Assembly (NCBI GenBank): GCA_963556195.1
Contig: OY744528.1
Location: forward strand, 56,260,543 to 56,324,542
Length of the DNA: 64,000 bases
DNA from: Sepiola atlantica
Taxonomy: Eukaryota > Mollusca > Cephalopoda > Sepiida > Sepiolidae
Direction: 5' to 3'
The notes below the pieces were generated by a model. That model saw only the letters and a program-made list of their open reading frames with translations. It was not told where the DNA came from and made no database searches. Made by a program: the position numbers and the translations under genes. Below are positions 54,915 through 64,000 of this stretch, one piece after another (position 1 is the first letter of the stretch; each line of letters starts with the position of its first letter).

Positions 54915-55350
54915 TATACGTAACCAAGGTAGATTTTAATATGTTACAGTACTGGTATTATATTCCATTACTCAAATAATTTAGATCGATGTTTAAAGCT
55001 ATCCATATTTAAGCAATTTTTCAACCTTTAATATATAGTTAACATAATGTATACATTATGTTTTGGTCGAAAAAACCTGGTATGTGTATATATATCGATG
55101 TTTTTAGTATGCATATGTACATGTGCTGTACATTATGTACGTGTATATGTGTAGATATGTGGGTGATTTAAATACCTGTATGTATTTAAGTACACCTAAC
55201 AGATTGTTTTTTGAACGGGCCCTACCTCATTTGTCTTTTATTTTATTTCATTATATTTTGACATTTAACTCAATCTCAAGACCTATTGCCGAGACCCATT
55301 AAACTGGCTACATTACTCATATTGACCATAACTGCCATCGATTGACTCAG
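54915..55350. other. No gene seen
   Basis: Contains inverted 'cataatgtatacattatg' (18-bp palindrome at about 55044) and (tatg)-like words. Confidence 0.45.
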
Positions 55351-55355
55351 AAGAA

Positions 55356-55356
<1 letters not shown>

Positions 55357-55427
<71 letters not shown>

Positions 55428-55450
55428 GTGTGTGTGTGTGTGTGTGTGTT
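55357..55450. repeat. (TA)n(TG)n microsatellite
   Basis: (ta)n 55357-55417, then (tg)n to 55450. Tyr-Ile and Thr-His open frames are artefacts. Confidence 0.95.
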
Positions 55451-55704
55451 CGGATCAATGAACGTGCTCAGAAAAAGTGAAGATTTAAAATTTCTTCGAT
55501 AACGGTAAAAACAGGAAAAAGAAGAACGCACAGATAGACATCATTGGCGTGCGTTTACCTATTTGAAAAAAGAAAGAATAATAAAACATTGTGCAGAGAG
55601 GCATTAAACAAATAAAATAAATAAAATAGATAAATAAAATGGTGGAAAAAAGGAAAAGAAATGGAAAAGATATCGATGAAGTGTAGTAAAAAAGAAAAGT
55701 TTCT

Positions 55705-56070
55705 TTAACAAGGATCGCAGTGGCATAAAATATTGCATTGTTTCAGTGCGGTTTTTGTCAGATGTTTGCTTAAGGAGTAGGATCCGAGTCTAAGATTTAT
55801 CTTAGATGGTGATAAGAGAAGTATTATAGCGCTTTTGATGCATTTGCGACATTCGGTCTTGAGGAGGGTGCAGTTTTCAAAATCAAAATTGTGGGTAAAA
55901 GTGTTTCTGTGTATGACTAGTGCGTTAGTGAAATTGTTGTGTTTGAAGTCCTGTTTGTGTTCATAAATGCGGGATTTTATATATCTGGCCGTTTCACCAA
56001 TATAAAACATCGAAACCAGTAAAATCTCGTTTCTTGATGATTTTTTCCTGTATTTAAATTTGTTTTTTTC
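55705..56070 (-). pseudogene. Penelope-like GIY-YIG nuclease fragment, second clade
   Basis: The minus strand gives VSMFYIGETARYIKSRIYEH, then NFTNALVIHRNTFTHNFDF and IILLLSPSKINLR. This is a GIY-YIG core with YIGET in place of YIGST, followed by the usual His and Glu region. The sequence differs enough from the other two copies to be a separate lineage. The reverse transcriptase part is absent; upstream lies a (CA)n run. Confidence 0.75.
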
Positions 56071-56123
56071 CGTTTGTCTTTTTTCACACACACACACACA
56101 CGATCCCGGCTTGAGGTACTAAC

Positions 56124-56176
56124 TGGTCTAGCCGCACTGATGAGCTGTGAAACAGCGAAACAGTCTGTATGTGGAT

Positions 56177-56181
<5 letters not shown>
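56124..56181 (+). ncRNA. Hammerhead ribozyme
   Basis: Full conserved core and all three stems. Stem I: CCGCA (56132-56136) with TGTGG (56170-56174), extended past an internal loop by TGGTC (56124-56128) with GACTA (56177-56181). Core CTGATGA is at 56137-56143. Stem II: GCTG (56144-56147) with CAGC (56153-56156) around TGAAA. GAAA is at 56157-56160. Stem III: CAG (56161-56163) with CTG (56165-56167) around one T. The cleavage site is after TA (56169). The very short stem III is the form known from Penelope-like retroelements. It lies next to, but on the opposite strand from, the nuclease fragment at 55.7-56.07 kb. Confidence 0.85.
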
Positions 56182-56182
<1 letters not shown>

Positions 56183-56214
<32 letters not shown>

Positions 56215-56308
56215 AAATTCGTATGTATAAAGAATTAAAGGAATGTATAAATGTTATATAAAAGAATTTATTTTATTTCTTATTTGTTGAATGCAAAATG
56301 CATTTTTG

Positions 56309-56369
<61 letters not shown>

Positions 56370-56370
56370 G
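56183..56370. repeat. (TA)n microsatellites
   Basis: (at)n at 56181-56211 and 56312-56366, separated by 100 bp of AT-rich sequence. Confidence 0.9.
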
Positions 56371-56374
56371 AATA

Positions 56375-56770
56375 AATGCGAAAGTTATTTACATCTATAC
56401 TAACTATATCAACATCAAAACATGTTAGACTTATCTAATTCTAATGATATGAGAATATATTGAAATATTCTATATATAGGCATCTCCAACTCACTCAAAC
56501 AAATCTCGATTTTGCTTATGTGCACATTTATTTATTTTTAAGTTATTAATAAATTAATATTCTGTAATATACTTTTCTACTTTGTATTATGAAATTTTCT
56601 TCTACATACGCAATCGTTCTATCAGTATACTATTATTATAATTATAAATAAAATAAGATAAAGAGATTGTATAAAAAAATGATAGCGTTTAAAAACTTAT
56701 TTAGAATTTCAGTTTTAAGGGAGATAATTTACTTCCGGCTTTAATAAAGTATCAAATATCGCTGAGATGT
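56375..56770. other. No gene; segment repeated at 57.2 kb
   Basis: gcgaaagttatttacatcta, then ctaactatatcaacatcaaa (56378-56418) resembles gcaaaagttttttccactca, then ctaactatattgacattaaa at 57222-57265. Confidence 0.5.
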
Positions 56771-56773
56771 CGA

Positions 56774-56818
56774 GAACAGATACTATACTTTGATCTTAAC
56801 TAAAAGGCCAAGGAACCA
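56774..56818 (-). pseudogene. U2 snRNA-derived repeat
   Basis: The minus strand reads ttccttggccttttagttaa, then gatcaaagtatagtatctgt, then tctcgac, following U2 snRNA positions of about 8-48. The rest of U2 is missing. Confidence 0.75.
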
Positions 56819-56865
56819 TAAAAAAAATTAAAAATTGCTTAAATTGGAATATTTTTTAATGGCCG

Positions 56866-57530
56866 GTGTAGTGTAGTATCGGTTCAGTTCTCATAAGACC
56901 GTCCACGCATGAATGACTTCCTCCTTTTTGGGTGGAGGGAGGTAGTGTTCGTTCATTATGATATTATCATCTGTCAGGGGGGGGGGGCAGTGTAGTATAT
57001 GTTCGTTCACAATAATACTACCTAAGGAAGAACGATAACTCAAGTTTATAATAAACATGTCTTTTTTAACTAGAAAATTATGAAAGGTATCGTTCTTTCT
57101 TAGCATATTCATCTTTGTTTATAAAGATGGCGACTATATTTTTCCAGCCAATTTTCATTTAGGCGTTTTACGTGGACAATAAAACTTGCCATGGTTTTTA
57201 ATGTTATCTAAATAAATAAATGCAAAAGTTTTTTCCACTCATTCTAACTATATTGACATTAAAACAATTTATGCTTATTTAATTCTCTGTAGTATATTTT
57301 CATTCGTCATGATACATTCCTCTCAGGCATTACCTCCTCTTCGGGAAAATGGTGTACAGTATACATTCATTCCTCACGATACAATTTAATCAGGATTACG
57401 AGTTTTGTGTGTGTGAGGGAGTTAGTGTACTATCTATTCTGTTGTGATATCATCCTCTCAGGCATTAACCCCTCCTTTAGGGGGGGGGGGGTCAGTGTAT
57501 ATAGTTCGTTCATCATGATATCATCCTCTC
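56866..57530. repeat. Diverged tandem repeat containing 'gtgtagtatctgttcgttca'
   Basis: At least four units combining a U2-like core (gtgtagtat..gttc), 'catgatatcatcctctcagg' and 'cattacctcctcc' plus a G run (56979, 57480). The same core appears at 19495 and 18979. Confidence 0.6.
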
Positions 57531-57699
57531 AGCCTCTCATTTGCATATTTATTTATTTTTAAGTTTCTAATGAATTAATATTTTATAATCTGTTAATAAT
57601 TAAATACATGCATTTATTATTTTTTTAATAAATTTGTTGCTGCTGTTGATGTTGCTGCTGTTCCTATTTACTTCCTCCCACGAGAGCAGAGTTAGGCAC

Positions 57700-57885
57700 A
57701 ATGTCAATATTTAACGTGGGGAAATTCAGCTTCTCCAAAATGAGCACTCTGAATTGGAACAAAAATGGCAATTGCCTCGGTCTAAAAGGATTTCTCCTTC
57801 ACTGACAGAGAACATAAAAACTAAGTGCAGATTCAGTACAGATACTACATTTTGCTCCTAGCAAAAGGCTAAGGAGTTAGCATGT
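57700..57885 (-). repeat. U2-derived SINE-like repeat
   Basis: The minus strand begins ctccttagccttttgctagg, then agcaaaatgtagtatctgta, a U2-like head. The body includes the complement of 'gcctcggtctaaaaggattt' and of 'ccacgagagcagagttaggc'. The body words recur at 46.84-47.11 kb next to another U2-like head. Confidence 0.6.
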
Positions 57886-57894
57886 TTGTAGTGG

Positions 57895-57903
57895 TGGTGG
57901 TGG

Positions 57904-57971
<68 letters not shown>

Positions 57972-57972
57972 C
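57895..57972. repeat. (GAT)n microsatellite
   Basis: About 23 GAT triplets preceded by gtggtggtg. Confidence 0.95.
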
Positions 57973-57974
57973 AT

Positions 57975-58465
57975 TAAAAAATTGTCATAGAAAAGAAATA
58001 AACCTCCTCTAATCTTTCTAAATTACAAAAAAAGTATTTTTCTTTAATATTCTTTACATATTTTTTCTTTCTTTTATAATAAAGGTGAAAAGTACAAAGT
58101 ACCCATTTTGAATTACTCAGTAATATAAAATCGTTTTCTTTGACCAATCGACGTTCCACACTTTATGTTAATTCATTTCATTATATAACCAGTTTTAATG
58201 GGAAATTCATTTTCATTTTTATGCTGAAACAAAATAAAATTTATTGACGTTGAATATCTTAAAGACCATATCAATGAACCTTTCTGTTGTTTTTCCTAAA
58301 AAACAAAATTTTACGATGTTCATGCATAGTATATTTCCTCCATATTGGAATATATCAAATAATACTACGACAATCATCATCTTTTTAAATTTCCTCTAAA
58401 TTACCAAAATGTCAAATGAAAATTACTTCTTTGGTTTCTGTAAAGGAGACTACAGTATCAGAAAT
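57975..58465. other. AT-rich, no gene seen
   Basis: No recognised repeat or exon. Confidence 0.5.
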
Positions 58466-58468
58466 TGC

Positions 58469-58496
58469 CGCCCGGAGGGTGGGTAGTTTTTGCTAG
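58469..58496 (+). mobile_element. Helitron-like 3' end, second type
   Basis: ccgcccggagggtgggtagt, then ttttgCTAG followed by T. See the twin at 36573-36602. Confidence 0.45.
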
Positions 58497-58499
58497 TAT

Positions 58500-58640
58500 A
58501 TGTATATATTTAATGTCTTTTTAATATATATATTTACTCTATATATATGTTTTAGAATATATATATGTATGTGCGTATATATGTATATATATATATATGT
58601 ATATATGTGTATGTATAGTTGTTGGCATGTGTATGTTTGT
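58500..58640. repeat. (TATATG)n microsatellite
   Basis: Degenerate tatatatgtatgtg. Tyr-Ile-Cys open frames are artefacts. Confidence 0.85.
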
Positions 58641-58959
58641 TTATCTGTATATGTATGTATCCATGTTTCACTTCTATTTTTATGTGAACGAATGTAATCG
58701 AGGTATCTGAGAATAAAGTTGATTAGAGATCTAATAAAATAATACAATTCTACAACAGAAGTATATAAGCGTGTGTGAGTGTATGAATATGTATGTGTGT
58801 ATGCACATGTGTAAGAATATGTGTAGATTGCAGTTGTGTGTGTATGCGTAAATTTCTGTGTAATTATATATGCCTTGCTCCCATGCACCTTTCTCTCCTC
58901 CTCCTCTCCAACCAAAACTTTCTGTGAGAATGTGATTCATTCATTCATTTTTTTTAGTT

Positions 58960-59094
58960 TAGTTAATACAGCCTGAGGATGCTTGAAACATGTATGTATA
59001 TATGTAGGCAATAATGTTTGTATGAATAAATAAAAAATTATACCCTATCTGTTCTGGAGCACTATCTTATCAACACTGAAAACAACCATACAAG

Positions 59095-59097
<3 letters not shown>
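58960..59097 (+). other. Retroelement-like tail with a weak hammerhead-like core
   Basis: cagcctgaggatgcttgaaa, then catgtatgta: CTGAGGA and GAAA stand as in a hammerhead core but with no stem II. An A-rich stretch (aataaataaaaaattata) follows. Possibly a decayed Penelope-like terminus. Confidence 0.3.

Positions 59098-59166
<69 letters not shown>
59098..59166. repeat. (AT)n microsatellite
   Basis: About 34 AT dinucleotides, directly at the tail of the SINE on the minus strand. Confidence 0.95.
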
Positions 59167-59171
<5 letters not shown>

Positions 59172-59174
59172 TTA

Positions 59175-59310
59175 AATTATTAATACCTACAGACGCTAGC
59201 GTTTCATCAGTGCAGGAAAGTAACAATTTCAGATGGTCGGGAGGCGCGAACCTGGTTCAGAGTTAGCCTAGAATCTGTAAGCAGTCGCCATATCCACTCG
59301 GCCAACAGAA
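59175..59310 (-). repeat. tRNA-derived SINE with hammerhead-like tail
   Basis: Minus-strand A box TGGCCGAGTGG (59304-59294) and B box GGTTCGCGCCT (59252-59242) are spaced as in a tRNA-Leu/Ser. The body then reads ttactttcctgcactgatga, then aacgctagcgtctgtagg. CTGATGA, AAC, the palindrome CGCTAGCG and TC stand in hammerhead order, with stem II and the G of GAAA lost. It ends in an AT-rich tail. Confidence 0.7.
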
Positions 59311-59614
59311 ACTGTCACGTAATTAAGGGAAATTAAGATCTATATGTACCTAGAAGCGGACACAGATGGTATATAAATAAATATTAAATTTTCCAAATAT
59401 TTACACACCCATTTTCATTTGCCTCAAGTATTTTAAATACCTATTTAAAAAAATAGCTGTTCTCTGTATTTGATTTTAATTTTATGGTTTCATTTTGCTC
59501 AGTATAATAGTTGTACGTATATAAGAAAGTACAGTTAAGTATAAAAAATATTTTATTGACAAACTCTTATTTTTCAATTTAAGATTTCAGTAATGAAAAT
59601 ATCAGAGGTGGGGG

Positions 59615-59630
59615 GGGGGGGGGGAGGGCT
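59615..59630. repeat. G run
   Basis: About 15 consecutive G after gaggt. Confidence 0.8.
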
Positions 59631-59852
59631 CCAAAATTTTTATTACTGATTTTATTTTTTATTTCTTTTAAATATTATCAATTAAGCTATACTTTAATCC
59701 TGTTTATGTAGTATTTAATATTTTATGGATTAAAACAATTAGAATGATAAAGTTTTTAAGATTATGTTCATTACTTTCCTTTAACTTGTCATCCTATTTC
59801 ATAATCTATTACATTATGTCCATTGTACAGCATGTTTTGACATTGTTAAATA

Positions 59853-59910
59853 TCTATACTAATATGAAAGATGTGTCTGTTTGTGTGTCCACTAACTACT
59901 TTTATGCAGG
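59853..59910 (+). mobile_element. Possible Helitron-like 5' end
   Basis: TCTATACTAATATGAAAGAT after an A, then gtgtctgtttgtgtgtcc. Animal Helitrons often begin TCTATACTAATAT and insert between A and T. No matching 3' end was found to its right within the window. Confidence 0.35.
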
Positions 59911-59914
59911 CTTT

Positions 59915-60735
59915 ACCCTCTCCACTAATTCGTCCTGTCATGTAACTTCTTTCATCACCTTCTACATCCTGCCTATGTGTGGTATAAATCAGCTGTTTGG
60001 TTCACATTTCGCTCACATTTCGACTGTGACAGACCAACCAGATCAATGTTTCATTAATGATAATAATATGATAATAACCAATTATGTATTTATTTAATGT
60101 TTTTATGCAAATTCCAAACTGAAACACAACTGGATGCTCACATTTTCTGATGTGATTATACTTCAAGTGTTCATATGATTTTTCAGAGCTGCAAAAAAAA
60201 AAGGACATACTCTTCTGGTGTGTGGAGGTTTGGACACAGAATGGGGAAAAAGTAGAAGGAAAGAATGCAATTTAAAACAAAACAAAATCTACTTAAAAGT
60301 TAAAATTAAAAAATATGGAAAAATGAAAAAAAGCTTCTGGTGTGCATGTTGATGATTTGAAAGTCCATCTATGCTTTCGCAAAAACTGTGGCATAGAAGA
60401 TAACATTATTATCTTAAAAATGTTAAAAGTATATACAAAAAGTGTGCTGGCCTATACAATTATTTCTGTCAAAATAAATGATTATAATTTTTTTTACTCC
60501 TGTAGGAGAAATTACATTTACAGAGACTTACTTACTCTTGCCCAAATTTCTTTATCTTTTATCAATTATTTTAATCTAATATATGAAATTAAGTCGGTGG
60601 ATTTTAAAAGTTAAACCTATATAGCATTTAAGCTGACAAATCAAACTTTGATTCTGTTATGGTGCCGTACCTATGATGAACATTTGGGCTCGTCCATTCT
60701 CAATAAATACTGGGAGCATTATACTTCTCACTTGT
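59915..60735. other. No gene recognised
   Basis: AT-rich. Open frames near 59744-60097 and 60342-60614 show no domain. Confidence 0.4.
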
Positions 60736-60737
60736 TG

Positions 60738-61230
60738 AGCCCAACCCCAGCCCGATCTGTCTCTCATTAACTTCGGTTGATTGAGTACGTCGGGATGGGG
60801 TTATACCAGTCGAGGATCCGTTCTCTACAATCAGTCCGGCAGGAACTGGACCTTTTATCTGCCGGGCTGAGGTATACTGTCCTAGGTTTTCCTAGGAGGT
60901 GCACCCTCCCAGGCCTTGCCTTCCCTCTTTGGGGAGGAGTAAGTTTATTGCTTGCTGCCTGAGGCGCCCTGACCGGGGAATGCCGACGGGGTTGCCCGGG
61001 CTATTTTTGATAAGCCAGAGTGCTCCTTCTTTAGGGGCGCTGGCTTGATATCCCCACCTTCCCGACCTTGTGTCACATATTCCTACGGTGGGAGGGAATT
61101 AAATACCGTTGAGCCCAACCCCAGCCCGATCAGTCTCTCCTTAACTTCGGTTGATTGAGGACGTCGGGATGGGGTAATACCAGTTGAGGATCCGTTCTCG
61201 ACAATCAGTCTTTGTAGTTATTATTTCTCA
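60738..61230 (+). repeat. Tandem 5' region of the Tx1-type LINE, about 372-bp unit, 1.3 copies
   Basis: ttgagcccaaccccagcccg begins at 60738 and again at 61110, each followed by ttaacttcggttgattgag, cgtcgggatggggt and gaggatccgttctc. Between them sits the roughly 180-bp core (ggtgcaccctcccaggc ... ccgaccttgtgtcacat, 60898-61080) shared with the 316-bp units at 31-32 kb. LINE 5' tandem units often act as promoters (family knowledge). Confidence 0.75.
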
Positions 61231-61249
61231 TATTGTTATTTGGATTGTT

Positions 61250-61380
61250 ACCTGCTGTTGTTGTTGTTGATATTTTACCGTTACCTGCTGTTGTTGTTGT
61301 TGTTGTTGATATTTTACCGTTATTGTTGTTGTTGTTGTTGTTGATATTTTACCGTTATTGTTGTTGTTATTGTTGCTGAA
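61250..61380 (+). repeat. (TTG)n-based repeat, four units
   Basis: Units of ttaccgtta..tgctgttgttg + ttgttgatatt. Lies just before ORF1. Confidence 0.85.
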
Positions 61381-61496
61381 TTTTTTGAAGTTGGATTTTT
61401 GCCACGTTTTTTTATTGTTGGATTTTTAAAAATTTTGTATTCATTTATTTATTTTTTATTTTTCTCTCTTTCCTGTTATCAACTATTTGATAACTA

Positions 61497-62314
61497 ATGG
61501 CGACGGCTACAAGTAGCCCGATGCCGGCCGACGTAATGGGTGTTGTTGTTGAAGAACAAAAGAAGGGACCTGAAGGTACTGAATGGAGCAAGCCCCCTAA
61601 AATCATTATCAACGTGACGGAATTCATAGAGAAGGCAAAGAAATGCGCACACCTGATTACCGAAAATGGATTAATTGTCGACATTCCAAAACTGGAAGAG
61701 ATTAGAAAAAGAAGTTTAGTAATGTTCGTTGTTGACAAAAATTTTTTTAAAAACATAAGAGCCTCAGCAGACCTAATTTGCGACAGTCGGATATAGGCCA
61801 CAACGAATTATTCATTGTTAAGGATTCAACACCTGGAATACTTTATTCCTAAATGAAGAAATATGCTCAAAACTTTCTCAAACCGAGATAATTACCCAGG
61901 ACTATATCCTGAGAATGGAGTATATGGGAAAAAGACGAACGGCAGTCTCCATTTTTAATGTACCTTTTCATGAAGACGGTGAACATCTTAGTGCTTTTCT
62001 ACTAAGATATAACTTCGGTTAACTGGGACGAATACCCAGGAACATGGAACTTTGAGACCCCCCTTGATAAATCTGCTTTTGACAACATGCCTTATTATAT
62101 GCAGGTTGGTGAAGAGAAATTGCCAATTATTGTAGCTGGGAGAAAACCCGTTTGTTGGACATGCAAACAAATAGAGCATCTCACTATTGATTTCCCTCAA
62201 AGAAAACCCACTACTACTACTACCACCACAAAACCCACTACTACGAAACCAAGAGTGGGTCAACACCTTGGTATACCATTAACGCAAAGAGTGGGGATGC
62301 CAGTAAACATCTGA
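61497..62314 (+). pseudogene. Tx1-type LINE ORF1 (nucleic-acid-binding protein), broken
   Basis: The first frame starts at ATG 61497, reading MATATSSPMPADVMGVVVEE, then KIIINVTEFIEKAKKCAHLI, and stops at 61796. Further pieces follow in other frames: NWDEYPGTWNFETPLDKSAF near 62030 and CWTCKQIEHLTIDFP near 62156. The last is a CCHC zinc knuckle whose fourth Cys is replaced by Phe. A (act)n-coded Thr run follows. ORF1 proteins coat the LINE RNA. Confidence 0.7.
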
Positions 62315-62572
62315 CGACGAATTCTCGGTACTTCTAAAGACGAAGAAAGGAATGAATGGATTTTGGTGCCCGGGAAAAAAACGCCGGGTCGTGTATCCTT
62401 AGAACAAATGAGAGAAGAGGAGATGTTAAGGAAGGATCCTGGAAAGGATAAATATGTTGAAGTGAGAGGGATTAAGAAAAAAATGGACAGATTCTGTTTT
62501 TGATTTAACTCCTCCAATGGCAATTTTTAAAAACAACAATTTAATGTGTTTAAGAAAGGATTGTGTTTAACG

Positions 62573-64000
62573 ATGCTAAATGCTGAGTTCAAGATTTTGG
62601 CCAAGATCTTAGTCAATCGATTGCAGCTTGTTTTGGCTGGCCTAAGAGCCCTGAACAGACTTGTGCTGTAAAGTGTCGGACCATTCAAGATACTTTGCAC
62701 TCGATATGCTTGATCATAGATAAAGTCGACACAGAAGCCACGCTGATCAATTTAGATCAGTCCAAAGCAATCGATAGGGTGGACTCTCGTTGCTTGGAGG
62801 CTGTTTTGTCTGTGGCTGGTTTTGGCCCGCAATTTCGCTCTTGGATTCACCTCTTGTATGCGAACCCTGGTGTGCTGGTTGAAGTAAATGGCCTTTCAGA
62901 TTATCCAGATCTCTTTATCAGGGATGTCCGCTTTCACCGATGCTCTATGTGCTTGTGTTGGAGCCCTTCCTTTACAGGCTACGGGTGAATCCGGTTCTGC
63001 GTGGGATTGCTTTGGCAGGTGCTTGCACCACGTTGAAGTACTCGCCTTTGCCGACGACTTAACTGTGCTTGTAACGAGCAATACCAAGATTAATGTTGTC
63101 GTCACAGAAATCAGAATGTATGAAACGATAACAGGGGCCAAAATTAACTGTGACAAGTTTGTGGGCTTGCACATTGGTACCTGGAAGGGTGTATCACTGC
63201 ATGGACCCTTTAGCTGGACTGATGGGCCTTGAAAGCTACTCGGTGTCTGGTTTGGTCACGATCTTCAGCTGGAGAAAAATTGGTCAAAAGTATTGAAAGT
63301 GATTCGGGCCACAGCTGGTCTGCGGATCCGTAGAAATCTTTCATTAAAGGGGAAAGCGGAGGTATGTTGTTCTCACATTTATCATATCATCCTATATCAT
63401 CTATCAGTACTTCCACTCCTGTCGGATATGCTGCTTGAGATGCAGTGGGCTCTTTTCAAGTTTTTGTGGCTTGGTAAGGCCCCTATGGTTCGTCGCGAGA
63501 TTTGTTATCTACATCCTTCTGAAAGCGGTTTGGGTATGCCAAGCGTCGAGATTCGACGTCATACACTTCGGCTGTTTTACCTAGATCGAATGAGTTCACA
63601 AACTGAGGGAAACTGGCTTCTGGAAGGAAGACACTAAGCCTTTCCGTCTTTAAAAAGTGTGCACTTGGATGAGGGAGGGGGGCACACAGGTTGCCCCGAA
63701 GCGAGGGCTCCTTTATTCATGAATGAATACATGCTTTGAAGTTCTTCTTAAGGGTGAAAGAAAGCCTCTCTGACACCCTGCTGTTGTCCCAACAGGCGTT
63801 ATATCGGGTGATGGTGAAAGGGACTGTTTGAGATGATAGGATTGATGGGCTTGCTTTGGCGAGGGGGGAGCTACGCTCAATCTGGCCTTGGGCGCCTGGA
63901 TTATGGTGCTTCGATAATGACGAGGCATCGCTGATCTGGCTGATGATAAGAAATGCACTCTGGGTCCGTAAGAGGCTTCATTCAGCTGGCTTGGCAGGTT
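62573..64000 (+). pseudogene. Tx1-type LINE ORF2 reverse transcriptase, 5'-deleted and broken; runs off the window
   Basis: Starts mid-RT: MLNAEFKILAKILVNRLQLV, EATLINLDQSKAIDRVDSRC (catalytic Asp region), VLAFADDLTVLVTSNTK (active box FADD, about 63040-63090), GAKINCDKFVGLHIGTWKG, then the C-terminal LSLKGKAEVCCSHIY, FLWLGKAPMVRREICYLHPS and RRHTLRLFYLDRM. Stops and shifts occur near 62665, 62985, 63232 and 63637. The endonuclease and first third of ORF2 are absent. The frame continues past base 64000 in pieces (WPWAPGLWCFDNDEASLIWL). Confidence 0.88.

Noticed and set aside
54845..55450. Thr-His / Tyr-Ile open frames
   Set aside because: Microsatellite translation only.
58960..59000. Second hammerhead ribozyme (CTGAGGA...GAAACATGTATGTA)
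   Set aside because: Core base changed and no stem II can form between CTGAGGA and GAAA; kept only as a possible decayed relic.

Overview
The window is animal nuclear DNA: AT-rich, full of (AT)n and other microsatellites, with one split gene whose exons are separated by introns of up to about 25 kb and dense layers of transposable-element remains. The mix (Tx1-type and Jockey-type LINEs, Penelope-like elements with GIY-YIG nucleases, Ty3/Gypsy fragments, Helitron-like ends, tRNA-derived SINEs) and the long introns fit a lophotrochozoan, most likely a mollusc and perhaps a cephalopod. The species is inferred, not shown.

The only host gene I can support is an SLC11/NRAMP divalent-metal transporter (DMT1/Malvolio type) on the minus strand. 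Six exons with proper GT-AG splice sites lie at 53336-53276, 49447-49309, 24540-24385, 14310-14152, 8714-8667 and 8282-8250. Joined, they give a continuous protein from TM3 through the glycosylated loop after TM7, including the TM6 metal-site motif. The first exons lie beyond the right edge or are not visible, and the TM8-TM12 exons lie beyond the left edge. Nearly everything else in 8.25-53.3 kb is therefore intronic.

Layout: 0.2-1.7 kb Helitron-like end with a 35-bp minisatellite; 4.16-5.24 kb large inverted repeat; 9.1-12.8 kb broken Jockey-type LINE; 15.95-18.7 and 20.98-23.9 kb two Helitron-like copies with expanded minisatellites; 18.9-19.5 kb U2 snRNA-derived repeats; 19.9-20.7 kb purine tract; 25.2-28.5 kb decayed Gypsy-type gag-pol; 30.13-36.44 kb an LTR element with a tRNA-Trp-type primer site and no pol, filled by a 34-bp array; 37.6 and 49.9 kb two copies of a MITE; 38.38-39.17 kb a solo LTR with a 4-bp target duplication; 40.7-44.0 kb Gypsy pol; 43.95-46.02 kb a nearly intact Penelope-like element; 46.8-47.6 kb nested inverted repeats; 50.5-52.4 kb LINE and Gypsy fragments joined; 53.9-56.2 kb two more Penelope-like nuclease fragments and a full hammerhead ribozyme; 56.8-57.9 kb more U2-derived repeats; 59.2 kb a tRNA-derived SINE; 60.7-64 kb a Tx1-type LINE with a tandem-repeat 5' region.

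Most notable: a complete hammerhead ribozyme fold at 56124-56181; a U2 snRNA-derived repeat family; the LTR element whose 34-bp array is open in all three forward frames; and a block of about 180 bp shared by the LTR array, the Tx1 5' region and (in decayed form) a third array.
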